Below are positions 20,617 through 33,267 of a stretch of 64,000 nt of DNA, in pieces. The notes beneath the pieces were generated by a model. It was not told the DNA's origin, did not search any database, and worked only from the letters and a program-made list of their open reading frames with translations. The stretch is from Escallonia rubra (Eukaryota; Streptophyta; Magnoliopsida; Escalloniales; Escalloniaceae). The DNA is taken from positions 1-64,000 of the forward strand of contig JAVXUO010000938.1 of assembly GCA_033065855.1 (NCBI GenBank). Reading direction: 5' to 3'. Each line of letters starts with the position of its first letter. The first letter of the stretch is position 1. Made by a program: the position numbers and the translations under genes.

Positions 20617-23352
20617 TCAAGATGCCATGGCCACTTCATCTTTTCCATATATACGCTGAAGTTCACGGGTTGCAGCTTGATAGGATGCTGAGAAGTGCAA
20701 GTAGGAGAAAAACTTGCATTAGATAAATTGGAAAAGATGCTCCCATTCTAGTCAAATTGAGGAAAATGCGTCACAGCAATTCCCTTGTTTGAGACCATCG
20801 TTGTATATAACTGAAAAAATGGTGGAAGCTAATTTGGTTTTCAGGTAACATTCCAAGGTGTGCTATGATTTAATGGCTCCTTTGCAAAGGTGGTATAAGA
20901 ACAAAGAGCAAGTTAAAGGCATGGAACATTACTCAGGAGGATACATATGTAATGTGCTGCAAATATCCCGAGACAACAGATCATTTGTTCATACAGTGTA
21001 CATATGCACAGGAACCATGGAAAGAGGTACTTAGCAAGTTGCAGTATCACATAATTTTGGATTCCTGGTCTGTTTTCTTACAAGAAGTAAGTAGAAGGTT
21101 CAGAGGGAAGAGTTCAAAAGCGAAGCTAAGCAAGCTAGCTGTAGCAGTCACTGTCTATGGATTATGGAAGGAAAGAAATGCAAGGATTTTTTAACACAAA
21201 TATGCTAATGTGCAGGGGCGTCTATATGTTATCCAACAGTGGATAAAATTTAGAGTATACAGCTGGAATAAAGCTCCAATAACAGAGAAGAACAGGGTGA
21301 TATGTCAAGCATGGCAGGTTGACACTCGGAGAATTCTCAAAGAATCAGCTTAGAGGAATTTTGCCACTGTTCATGTATACATAAATGTATAGTTTGTTGT
21401 AGTGAGCTGTAAATAGTTTGAGCAATAAATGAAATACAAGGACTTTTGCCCAAAACAAAAATAACTGAAAAAGTGAATCACCTTTCCAGATACTATAGTT
21501 ATTCTGGTTGATAGGAGATCCAGTCACACTTTGAATTGCTTCAAACAGAATGTCCTGAGGAGTACTCTTTAGCTCTTGAACTACTGCATAGATGGTCTTC
21601 CCATTCTCAAAGTAAATGTGATTATTTGGATGTTTGGTCTTGCAACCAGCATGACGCTCAAACTCATAAGCATTGACAGCCTTCATCAAGCAATCAGTTG
21701 GTCATAATTTATGAAACTCAGACTAAACATGCTGTAGCTTAGACAGTGTCATGGAGCAAAAGCAGTATTAGATTGCTTACATTGGAGAGCTTGCAGTCCT
21801 TGCAACCACACAAATAACTAGTACCCTTAACAACTCCTAAAAGGTTCTTCTGCATGCATCCAAATTAACCACATTAAGAAAAATAAGCCACAATAAACCC
21901 ATTCAGTAGGAAAGACAAAATAAGGCAAAGCCTTCCCAGACCTCGCACCTCTGGGGACTCGTGCATGGAAGCCATCCTTCTTCCAGAAAGATAAGATATA
22001 ACAACAAAAAGAAAACAAAAAACTCATCCAGCTTGGAAAAGCATAGAAAATTAAGAACCCACCTCCCGAGACCAGGAAACATACTTCACAGGAATGCCAT
22101 CAAGTATACCAGTCGATAACAAACTTTTGACATTTGCAGGAAAGCTGTTCGGAGAAATCTTCTTAGTTGCTTTCCCCTCTTTGTTCTTGGAAATTTTATT
22201 AGCTTTTGATGTAGCAGCAGAAGCAATACTTGCGTCTTGATTAGCATCAGTTGCAACAAAATCAATCAGGCTTGGTGCTTGGGAAGATTGGGCAGGATGT
22301 TGCCTCATTAACAACTCATGGCCGTTAATGATCCTGCCAGAGGGATCACTTGCCATGGGGTCATCTTGAAAGCCTCCAAAAGATATGGCTTTATCGTAGT
22401 TCTGGCCCATTGGAGCACTGCACGAATCTCCCTTGTCCTGGGAAGTACCAGTCGAAAGAACGCCATTCTCCACCTTATCTTGGATTAGACCCATGGGAAT
22501 GATATTATCATCCCTCTTAAAAGTAGGAGCCATCGGAATGAAAGCTTCAGTCTCTTTATTGTAGGTGAAGCCCATAGAAGCGAAACTTTCATGCCCCTTG
22601 TTATAAGCAGAACTCACTGAAATGATATGGTCATTCCGTTTTTCATACTGCTGATCGATTTGAATAAGATGGCTTTCGCCTTTGTAGGGCTGGCCCATCA
22701 ATATACTGTTGTCTCCCTTGTTATAATTTTGTCCCATTGACATGAAACTGCCATGTACGTTGCTACAAGAGTGACCATGTGAGATAAAGCTTTCATCTGC
22801 CTTAGGAAAACCAACCCCGTCATTAAGTGATGGTCCAAAGGATATGCCATTGTCACTCTTACTGGAAGCGGTCTTCAATGAGATTGTGCGGCTATCTCCC
22901 GCACTGTAGGAATGTTCCATTGATGGAGACATGTTGTCAGAATCCCTTACTTGATTGACCTTAATTTTTCTAACACGATAATTAACTGAGGAATTATGCC
23001 CAGTTTGGTCCTCAAAACCCTTCATTCCAACATTCGAATTTCCACCGCCAACAGAAAATACATTACTACCAGCAAGACAGAAAGAACCAACAGAGTCATG
23101 CCCAAAAAGGCGATCAGAAAAGAACCCTGAGCCTGGTTGAAATAGGGAAGCATTTTCCTTCGAGGAAATATTCACATTTGATATTCCAGACACTGATCTG
23201 CCGTTAACCGCTCCGATAGCTTGCTTCTTGCTGCAGAATAATTCTGGTTCAGAAGCATCCATAAGCCATTGATGTGCGCGCTTAGCTTCAACTCGGGAGG
23301 AAGTATCATAAGCCATCTCTCCATCAGTTAGACACTCTGCGTCTCTTGGCAT
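20617..23352 (-). CDS. TDBD (Tify-domain-binding) protein
   Basis: Four coding exons (minus): 23352-22063, 21849-21781, 21680-21482 and 20687-20617, joining in frame to 542 aa. The C-terminal part is a TDBD (PF16135-like): FPANVKSLLSTGILDGIPVK, YVSWSRE, LGVVKGTSYLCGCKDCK, then AYEFERHAGCKTKHPNNHIY and FENGKTIYAVVQELK. This domain is known from NINJA-type jasmonate repressor partners and PHD-finger regulators. The protein ends in ATRELQRIYGKDEVAMAS. The N-terminal 430 residues are hydrophilic with imperfect repeats of the type MGQxYNKGDNSI. The coding start is uncertain: AG at 23368-23370 followed by NKSFW just before the Met suggests a tiny upstream exon. Intron 3 holds a LINE remnant in the opposite direction. 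Likely nuclear; the exact role is unknown. Confidence 0.85.
20866..21465 (+). mobile_element. LINE 3' remnant in the TDBD gene intron
   Basis: Frames on the plus strand give a reverse-transcriptase zinc-binding region (CCKYPETTDHLFIQCTYAQE) and the following LWKERNARIF, typical of plant L1-type elements. It continues past a stop to WQVDTRRILKESA, then an AATAAATGAAA tail. The 5' part is missing. It lies antisense within intron 3 (20688-21481). Confidence 0.75.
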
Positions 23353-23370
23353 CCAAAAGCTCTTATTCTG

Positions 23371-26300
23371 GAAAGATCATCGAGCATGTAAGGGTATTTG
23401 TAAGTTACTAGATCTCAAAGATGTAGCCTTAGAGTAATCAAAAAAAAATTACGCAAGTTGATAGTCTGAAGCCGAATATTAGGTTACTATAACAAGATCA
23501 AAATATCAACAAAATAATGACGAAGAACAATAACTTGAAAAGCATGATAAGGATATGTATGTAATCAATCTACGCATGTGGCATGCCCCAACAAAGAGCG
23601 GCAAACTTTTGTGAGAAAAATCCAACTTTTGAAATTCCAACTCATAGCAAGTTATCTAGAAGGAGTCGAATTCACACTAAAAGCCTTTTAGGCCACTTCA
23701 GAGCATTTCATTGACTAGATCTTGCTTTAAGAACATCAAAGACAAGATAATTAACACACCACAGACGCGCACACAGCGTCAATCAGAATCTAGACTAACA
23801 GAAAAAGTTCTACCCGAGATGTCCCTCAATGGTCAATCACACTTGTACTCTTTTGTGCCTTCAGATCCTAATACAGTCAACTTCATGAAAAGATATGCTG
23901 AAAACACTCTTGTTCATAGGAAGCTGGCTATGTGTATACTAAGAGGGAACATATCTGCATTGGCCTTATAGTAATGACATGAGATTTGTAAGCTATCTCA
24001 TAAAGCCTGCAACTCTCTCCAAATCAGTTGAGTCTTCTCTCAGAAAACTTCCTGTAATTCTTGGTTCAGTACTGACATGGCAAGTTCTTTGCCCCGGTCT
24101 CATTATACTGATGTGGTAATAATAAACTTTCCCTCAAATCCTGTAGGCTCTACAGATTAGTCAAGTGTTATCTTTGACAGCTTTATAAGAACAGCTTTTA
24201 CGTGCACGTGCACATTAATTTGGTAAAGCCGCCTTAAATGGTCGACAACCTAATTTGCACATAACGTAATTGGGAAAGCCTCCTTCACATGGGCAACGTA
24301 TTATACACATGACACTAGTGGAATTTCGTTTCTATAAGCATATTGGTCAGAGTTTACACTATTCAAGACCAGCAAAGACCACAATCATATTATTAGCAAA
24401 GAAACTTCAAAATCCAGAGTGCTGTACTTAACTTTTGTACAAAATATAGGCAGGAGATCACAGGTACTAACAAAATCATCATACTTTTCATTCTAAAGCA
24501 TTTAAGAACGAACTTTTAGTATAATTGAGTAAATAGATCCTGAATAGTTAGATTTTTTCTTGGAGAACAGCTAGAGGCGATAAGCCCCATGACGGATTCT
24601 CTTCACTTCACAACCAACCTGTTAGGTTAGCATCTGCTCTTAAAGCTTAAGCTTTTAAAGGATTGCCCCAACAATGTATTTTATGGTTAACACTACGCCT
24701 CACATGCAAGCCCCTGATTGCATGATTGCAGGTGGAGAGCCAAATCAATGAGAAAATAAATCAAGGTGCAACACCACCAAGTGCACAAATAAGCCGAATG
24801 CAAATTGCACTATTACAAAGTGGAGGCCGAATATGCAAGCAGGAACAGTCTAACACAAGACCATGTGCAACAAGAGCTCTAATACCATGTTAAGCTGCCA
24901 TCTTTCCTAAAAGATTAAGCTATTAAAGAATGGGCCCAACAATGTATATCGTGCTTCACACAACATAAATGCCATAGATCCCAAGCTAAGTCGGATTCTT
25001 CATACCGTGTCAAGGAGCCAAAGCTAAATTCCCCTGCCAGTTCAATGTTCAATCACATATCACAATCAATAATCTTCAAGAGACCACTACTTAGCACGTG
25101 TACACTACAGAGCATTTATGTGAATTATCAATGATTCTCTCGCCTTCCTTCCGCTGATAGTCCTTAAATTCATGCATAGGTGGAAATCAATAAGATACAT
25201 ACTTATATGCAAAATTATTTCAAATACCCGAGCTTTAGAAATGGTCTGTGGTAGTCAAGCATGGCCGTGATTGACGTCTCTTGCATCTCTGATTTGACCG
25301 AAGCAAAACATTCTTCATGACAGTAAAGAAATGCTAGCAAGAATGCAAGAGATGTAAGCCACATGGGTAGCCATTTCTTTATGGCAGTAAAAATCAGAAA
25401 TGTTGAACATAACCGGTGCATTATTAGCTCCCTTCGGACTCAAGAAGCAAGAACAAGACGAATAAGTGGATCTAGGATCCTAAGTGGCATAAGGACATTG
25501 GCTTATGGCTCATAACTAACAATTCTAGACGTCACTTGTGAACGCGCAACCTGAGAGAGGTAGCTATAGAAGTAAGACCGACTGATTTATCATATTTCAT
25601 TCTTTTTCCTAAATATTTGACATAATTCTTGCCAGAACACATAGCATCTCAGTAATTTGTTCATTGTTTCAACCTTTATTAATCGCTGAATAAACTTTTC
25701 AGATGTTTTGAATGGTTTTAGTCTTGTAATGTAATTTGTTCACTGTTTCAACCTTTATTAATCGTTGAATAAACTTTTCAGATGTTTTGAATGGTGCCAT
25801 TACACATGAAAGAGTTATTATATCATCTAAAAGCTCGATATTGTGGATTTTGTTATAAGTACCTCCAAAGTCCTCTCACTGCAAATCTTTACATGCGACG
25901 ATGACATTAGGTCCTCTCTGTTGCTGTGAACTGATAACGTAAAGACCAAACAGCAACTTCACATGCTAAGTTAGTTTTGGGGGCAAGGCCAAGTAGGCCA
26001 AATGGAACGGTTGGACAATTGAAAAAATATTTAAGAATGCCTTTGGGAAGCAGAAGGTAGGAGGTACTCTTAGGATTTAGACTTGCTTTTACCTTTCTAA
26101 ATAAACATTATTTACTCTCGAAAACATGTACAAGAGAGTCATTTTAGAAAATCCATTAAGTGCCAAGAAAACGTCCCAAAATACGTTCTTTCAAAAATAG
26201 GGAGAGTTAACTAATGCTTAATAAAAGAATTGTGAATACATCCATAATCCAAAGCTAACACGCCAACCAAGTGGGGTAAGAATGCTTGTATTTTGTTACT

Positions 26301-28473
26301 ATAAATGAGAAAAGGAATTCATGTGCATTGATGTAGGACGTCTTAAGAAAAAACAAAAACTAAAAGAAATTGAAAACACCTTCCTTATCTAGTTTCAAGA
26401 TAAATGCATGTATAAACTACACCAACAGCATTGATAATCATGCTTTTCACAAGTATAACGGCAGAATGCTTTGAGGGAACTTTGTAAGTCGTGGCTACAA
26501 CATCTGAAGATATTTCAAAAGTCGATCATTAGATTACACAAACATGTCTATTTGAACCAAGCTTCATCAGATTAGAGTCATTAGACTGACCAACCAAACT
26601 CAAGCAGCACTTCCACTCTACTAGACTAAGCTCGGCTTTCATAAGCTTCTGCTGCAAAATCTTCACAAGGTTGTTTCCTAGTATAATTAATTGGTTGAAG
26701 ATATGTATTGATTTATTAAATGTAATTATCAATTCCAGGTCAAGCTCACAGTGTAGGAATTCAAGAAAGGTAAGGGATCGAACAAATAAGGCTTCCGTCG
26801 ATTGGGGCCGTTGCAACTCTGTAAAACAGTGCAGCAATTTGGGCAGCTTGTTTGGATTTTTCATGAAAGGAACTATGAATTTGTAAAGTGAAGTTTAATA
26901 ATTAAGGAAGTGGTCAGTAAGATCTAACTGCAAGTACAGCAGTAGAAAATGTAAGGAAATCAAAAAATCAGAAGAGTAAACTACAACCATACCTCAGATA
27001 ACACTTCTATGTGCTTCTCAGAATATCACTTTAATTGGGCACTCTCTAAACACAATTGAATGGCCATATGGGGTTGAGTTAACCTTATAGTAAGAGAGTA
27101 TTTCACAATCATAACACCAGCGGTTTCTCTCGTTGAGCATGTTGCAAGAGGCACATTACATTTTGAGGCAGGTTAAATTCTGAGCTCAAACTTCAAAAGG
27201 TAACCCGTATCAACCAGATATGTTGATCATTAAAGTCGTTATCTTAGAAATCAGTTATTTCCTAATGAGGTGTAAGCAATTTGGAAAAGATTTATGCTTG
27301 ACACCGACAATCTTTCTTAACCGTTCAGGTATATAGTTGAAGGGATGTCTAATGTTGTGGCCAAAAATAAACATATCTCTCAAAGAAAGTGGAGTTTTAA
27401 CTTTATCACTAAAAGAGGTTAAACTGCATATAACTCGAACCATGTAAGCTCTGCAAGAGCTACTAGCACTTAAAAGACTGAGAAAACATGAAGTAGTGCA
27501 AGATGGTTATTACTATTTGGTTAACTCATTGGAGCAGTGGTGATACTTTGAGTTGTCAAGACAAGTACCAGGTTCTAGACAGTGGGAACCACTTAGTCTA
27601 GTCAAAAATTGTCTCATTTGCGGTGAGGTTTGTGACTATAATCCAACAAAGCCTGTAGATAATACGGCAACAGAGACATATACATGATTACTTTGTCCAG
27701 AATAAGTATCACCTATGAACCACGGAAACTAAAACAAGGTACCAGTCACGTCCCAAATGTCTAGGGCAGAGGACATGCTAAAATCACGTCATCATTTATA
27801 GTACTTCTTGTAAAAAGAATTTGAGAGACTTTTGTAAGCCTTGTATATCCACCAAAAATGTTCATGACAAGCAACTCTATTAACATAGGACTATAACGTG
27901 AAAGTTGTTCTTATGAAGTAGAAGAGTTAGACAGAGAATATGTATATATGTGTACGTAAATATGTGGATAGGAAATGATGCATGATTGTGTGTTGCATAA
28001 ACATTACGCTGATTGCTCTTTCCCTGTCAGTTCAACTTGAACTCTTAATTTTTCACGACTTCTTTCCCTCTAGCAGTAATCCTTCAATGCATGCTGAAAG
28101 ATAGATATGGTGGTATAATGCAGAGTAAGCAGTGCTTCTTGGAAATACCTACTGCTGACTACGTTGAGAGATACGAAAGTGCAGGAAACGCCATTTGGCA
28201 AAGTGGAACGAAACAACCTCAGCGTGCAAAAAAGAAAGGTCGTATCTTGACATCCAAGTTTCTGAATTATGCTTGCTGTGTTTAAGAAGTCAGGTACATG
28301 TCTAAGACGTCAAGAAGAGTCAAACAAGTAGTTTGAGGTACTGGTAGCTGATGGAGAGTTTTGGTTTCAGAGAATCTCACATTTCGTTGTTACGAACGAT
28401 AGCAAACTTCTGCATGTATACATCGAATTTGCAACTATTCTTTCTTGAAAATCAGCACAATTGGCTTACAGAT
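23371..28473. other. Long non-coding stretch upstream of the TDBD coding region
   Basis: No convincing gene is seen on either strand. It may be a long intron if the leader near 30 kb belongs to the TDBD gene. Related phrases (CCCAACAATGTAT near 24670 and 24945) suggest an old dispersed repeat. The short frames at 26529-26864 and 28091-28285 have no recognisable domain. Confidence 0.45.
25653..25796. repeat. Tandem duplication, 79-bp period
   Basis: Two copies begin TAATTTGTTCAYTGTTTCAA at 25653 and 25732 and match for about 65 bp with two substitutions. Confidence 0.9.
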
Positions 28474-29246
28474 AGGGTAAATCACACTCGGTACCCATAA
28501 GTTTATGATTCAATACTCTTGCTACCCTTCCTTTTAAGAAATTACACCGACACCCCTTTACACCTTGTTCTGCGTATGACATACCCCCTTTAATTAACTT
28601 CCCATATTAGCGTTTAAACATTTTGAAAACCCAAAAAAAACCCTACTACCATCACCTTAACAATTCAAGCAAGCCCCAAAATCAACACCACCACGGCTTC
28701 CCCTCAATACTAATCACCACCAATACCAGCCCATTTCTTATGCTCCATCACGAGTTCCCACATATTTAGGCAGGCATGCAAACGTCCGCTCGTACACACA
28801 CTTCAGAGTGGGTTTGTGATGAATCCGGTGTGCCGGTTGTAAATTCGGTTGGTGGATCTTGCGTGGTTGATAGTTTGTGTTGGTGCGATCGATTGGTGGT
28901 GATGGGATTGATTGGTGGTGAAGGGTTTATGGCAGTGGGTCGGTTGGTGGTTGTGGGACTGTGGTGATGGGATCGATCGCGGGGTTGTCTGTTTGCAGTA
29001 AAGGAATGTAGAGTGTGGTGGGACAGTTTGCGGTGACATGTTTGTGGTGGTGGGTTCACAGCGAGTGTTGTGGTTTATGGGATTAGGTTGAAAATTTCTG
29101 AAAACTTGTTACACGTGTAAGGGCAATTAAGTCGTGTTTTACTAGAAGCTTAACACCATCCACCAATATATAACAGTAGGGGGTGTGTCAATGTAATTTT
29201 CCGAGGGATAGCAAGTGTATCAGGGATACCGAGTGAAATTTACCTC
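28474..29246. mobile_element. Inverted-repeat element with GT/CCACC-rich interior
   Basis: The left end GGGTAAATCACACTCGGTAC pairs with a right end whose reverse complement is GGTAAATTTCACTCGGTATC. Ends continue with similar phrases about 70 bp inward (ACACCGACACCCC against the reverse of GGGGGTGTGTCAATGT). Flanks TTACAGATA and TCACAAATA match at 7 of 9 bases, suggesting a decayed 9-bp target duplication. The interior is CCACC/GGTGG-rich and has no transposase. Confidence 0.65.
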
Positions 29247-29249
29247 ACA

Positions 29250-29989
29250 AATAACGTTTAACTTTTAAGAGGCTAAGTTTATTTTTGGGCAGATCTCCGC
29301 ATCATCGTAAGGGGAAACACAGTTCACACCAAATCATGTAAAATTTGTTGTTGCTAACAAATTCATCAAATATGTCTCTTGCTTCTCCCCCCTCCCGCCT
29401 CCAAGCCTCTCCCACCCCGTTATGAGTGAGTGTGAGCGTGCGTGCGTCGAGAGGTGCATGGCTCGCCATGCCGCCTTTTGATCTACTTTTTTTCAAACAT
29501 TGAGTCATGTCACCACATAAAAGAGACTCTCAAGTAAATAGGTAAATCTTCAGTAAAATAGGTAAGTAATGAACAAATTAAAAAAGGGGGAGATCACAAC
29601 ATAAACTTTGTTCTACTTGCTAACGTCAATCATATAAACTGTGAATTGTGATTTCCAATAACTCACCCTAGATATCCGATACGTAGCCTTAAGAATCACA
29701 AGAAAACAATCTTTCAAATTCAATAAGACAATCCAATCTAAAATCTGCATCATTCAATCAACACATATACCAGCATTTCAAAGTAAAAGATTACGAAGCA
29801 CAAAGTAAGAATGAACAAGGAATCACATTGAAATTAAATTGTCTTCAACAACAAAGCAAACCACAACAAGAACCACCATGTCAGCACTCGAACGGAAGTA
29901 GACAGCCAGAAAAATTAGCAACATGATTTCAAAAGAATTCTACCGTCAAAAATCGGCCCTTCAAAAGAAAAAACGCATCATTCGTGTTT
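29250..29989. other. Intergenic or intronic DNA, no features
   Basis: I see no gene, RNA or bounded transposon in this stretch. It is AT-rich with a short TGYGTGYGYG-type run near 29425-29450. Confidence 0.4.
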
Positions 29990-30480
29990 GATCACAACCT
30001 ACCATTTCCAAGCCTGCCGTTCCGATCAAACTCGACTCAGAGATTCCACTCGGCCGCGAAAACGATCGAACTCGTCCCTGCTAACAATACGCCAAAGCTC
30101 CTCCACTTCGCAACCTGCACGCCGTCGTTTCTCCTCGCCACAAGCACCACAAAAACCTAGCATTTACAAGGAAAAAAATCAAGAAGCTCGGATTTTAACT
30201 TCATTCATACGTAAAAGCAAACATGCACCAGCTACTTGAAAGTAGAGTGATCAAGTGGAAATTACTGAAAAACACAGTCGATTTAACGCGAATGTGAAGG
30301 TTTTCACACAACTTCACCTCGACGGACGGTTAGCCGGAGTGTCGCCGGAGAGAAATCCCGGCCAAAAGACCAGACGGCGCCGTTTTCAGCGGCAAAAGAG
30401 GGGAAGGGACCACAATGACATGGATGCAGTACTAGATTTGCGAGACTAAACAAGAGCTCGGAGCTATTTAACTATTGACT
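29990..30480 (-). other. Possible promoter and 5' leader of a minus-strand gene (TDBD?)
   Basis: On the minus strand this stretch reads like a plant 5' leader, with TCTCTCCGGCGACACTCCGG and higher GC than its surroundings, ending in a donor-like ATG|GTAGGT at 30003/30002. Joining that ATG to the acceptor at 23367 would give MNKSFWMPRDAE for the TDBD protein. The implied intron of about 6.6 kb is long, so this is a suggestion only. Confidence 0.3.
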
Positions 30481-30957
30481 GTGGGTCTGATACGGTGCTC
30501 TGCGCCGCACGCTACGGAACGGATCAAACGGCTGGCATGGGATGTAGGCGGTGGAGAGTGGATCGGAGACGTTGATGCGGCTTTTGAGATGGATGCGGGG
30601 TGCAGGGGATTGTGTAGGCCATTTTCCTATCTGGAACTTGGGCATGAAGAACAAGTGTCGCTGGGGAGGGAATAATCCACGGAGGCGGGCCCACGGGAGG
30701 AGTAACGGAAAAGGCGGGGTGGGCAATGTGAGAAATGCATCTGCTTGTAATAAATAGAGGTGAAAGATTGGAAAGTTGGAGAAAATGTAAGTTCAAAGGC
30801 CAATGAGAAAAGGTTGGGCTAAATAATTACTTTGGGCTACTTTTTATTTGTCTTCGACTAAAAGGAGTTATGACAAAGGAAAAAGTTCAAAAAGTTTAAC
30901 TGAAGTATTGAAGGTTTGTTTGACCGTTACTTCGAAAACATATGGTGATATTTTATT

Positions 30958-32012
30958 TGGAGCATTATACTTGATATGCGTCGTTATTTCTCTTATTTAG
31001 AAAATTACACTGACATCTACTTATCGTTAGATTTTGGTGGATGGTGTTCAAATTTGATTAAAATGACTTTTATCGCCCTTAGTGTAGGATATTCTTAAAT
31101 GTTAACTCTTTTTTTAAAAAAAATCTATTTGGAAAAACACGAGAATCAAAATCTGAATTCAACAAAACCTCATACCCACCGACACTGATCAACCACAGCA
31201 ACCGTCGAGTCACCACCACCACCATTTGTTGAAACACCACCCGAGACTAACAATAAACCAACCACCATAGACTGACCACCACCACAGGCACACCACTCAC
31301 AGCTTACCCCACCATCACAGACCAACCACATATAGTACCACCACCCGGACTGATTTTTCCACCATTAAGAAAAATATGAAGCCCAATCCAACAAAAAAGT
31401 CAATACACCATAGCTGCTGAATTGCTGCCAACACCACCATAGCCAACGAATTAACACCATCACAGCCTCCGAGTGGGTTATATTGTGTGTCCGCGTGTTG
31501 CATGTGTCTATATGTATGCAAACTGTGTATGTGCATGTGTGCATCGTGTGTGTGTGCGTGTGCGCACCTCTGTGTGCTGTGTGTGTTGAGGGGGTAAGGG
31601 GTGGGAATGCCGGTGGTAAGGGGGGTCATGATCGCGGGGTGTCAATAAGTATGGGTGTGTATGTGTGTGTGTGTGTTTGTATGTGCGTGTGTGTGCGTGT
31701 GTGTCGTGTGTATATGTATGGGAGGTGTCGGTGTGTATATGGGTGAACATGGTAGGGGATAGGAGCGCCGCATACGGGGGCAACCATGGGTGCGAGTGAT
31801 GGAAGCTTGGTTTGGGCTTGATTTTTTGGACTTCTTAAGGGGTACGTTTGAGTTTCCAACAATTTTTTAACTGCAAAATGGACGAGAAGATAACATGAGA
31901 GGGTTTGTAATACACAGAACCAAATGTGAATGGATGTCAGTGTTATTTCCTAAGTAAGAGGGGTAGCGAGTGAATTAAGCCCAAAACTCGAGGTACCGAG
32001 TGTAGTTTTTTT
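30958..32012. mobile_element. Decayed inverted-repeat element, same style as 28474
   Basis: Left sequence TTAGAAAATTACACTGACATC (31005-31025 area) pairs with the reverse complement of GATGTCAGTGTTATTTCCTAA near 31930. The right side carries GGTACCGAGTGTAG, related to the termini of the 28474 element. The interior begins with CCACC-rich and ends with TGTG-rich DNA (31480-31740). Exact ends are uncertain. Confidence 0.5.
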
Positions 32013-33267
32013 TATTCTATTCCAATGTTGTATAGTTTGGGCCTATAATGCAATAACATAAATAAATGTTCTAATGGATTGGTGTCAAACTAGAGGATAT
32101 GGGGTGCAGGAGACCCCGAAGGGGGGAAGGGGGGTGGTAAAATGCCAGTGACTAAACTTGAAAGATGAAAAAGAACAAAAGAAGATAGGGTAAAGGTTTG
32201 GAGTCAACATCTCTGATCTGCTGTCGTTGACATTAATTACTAATTGTTGGGAGCAAAACGCTCTACAATTTTTTTGTGTAATCTAAACCATTGTGTTTTT
32301 ACTTACAACGGTAGTCTCAGAAACTAAGGAAAAGCCGAGGTGGTACTGATTTAGGGCCATGCAAAGCAGTTCACAATCAACACATGCGAATAATTGTTTA
32401 TGTAATAAAGATATTTTTGTGTCATCAAACACAATACCAAGCGCAAAAATTTGGCAACAAATCATAGTGCTACCTTTGGTAGCAAAATAGTCTCAAAAAG
32501 TGTCATGTGTCTATTTTGTATGTTATCTTGTTAACGAGTATTTACATCGTTAAGATCCAAACTTTTAATATTTGTGATTATACCCCTAAATTTCATCATC
32601 ACAACCAACCCGCTGTCATATACTTAAGTGTCAGGAGTCAACTTATCTCTTCCAGAGCCAACATGCCCCCCCCCCCCCCCCCACCCCAAGTGGCCCATCC
32701 AATTTTGTTGCCACCTTCATTAATTTCGTCGCCTAGGTGACGATGGCGACGTATGATGACAAATCTTGGTAACGATGGGATAACTAGCGGACTTGGACAG
32801 GCGTCGCGGCCTATGCCCGAATGCTTTTGTGTGTGTGTTTGCGCGCATGTGTTGTGTGCTATTGCGTGGAGAAAGGCTGGGTGGCGACGTCCACGTACAA
32901 GTTGTGGGTTATTTTGTGAAGGCAGTGGTGGATTTTATGGTGAAGGTGGTAGGGCGCAAGTGGTGGTTATGTTGTGAAGGTAACAGTGGTGATTTTTGGT
33001 GGTGGTGGGCCGCAGCGGTGGTGTATGGTGGTGGAAGGGTCCAATTGGAAATAAATGTATTATTGAGTTTTTAAAGCGCAAAATAAGGATACATGACAAC
33101 TTTTGAAACTATTTTATTGCCTTTGACAACAATATGTTTTGCTACGAAATAACCATCTTACTAATTTGACTTCTAGACATTAGATCTCAACGAGGTCACA
33201 GATCCATGCCTAAGCAAGTGGAATCAATTCCGACAGAGTCACGAACATTTTTTTCACCAAAAAAGTC
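32013..33267. other. Intergenic, with C17 tract and GTGG-rich DNA
   Basis: No gene seen. There is a run of 17 C at 32666-32682 and GTGG-rich sequence at 32880-33050 resembling the interiors of the inverted-repeat elements, but I could not find terminal repeats. Confidence 0.5.

Noticed and set aside
31483..31862. Frames in the TGTG-rich region
   Set aside because: Simple-sequence DNA gives open frames on both strands; no domains.
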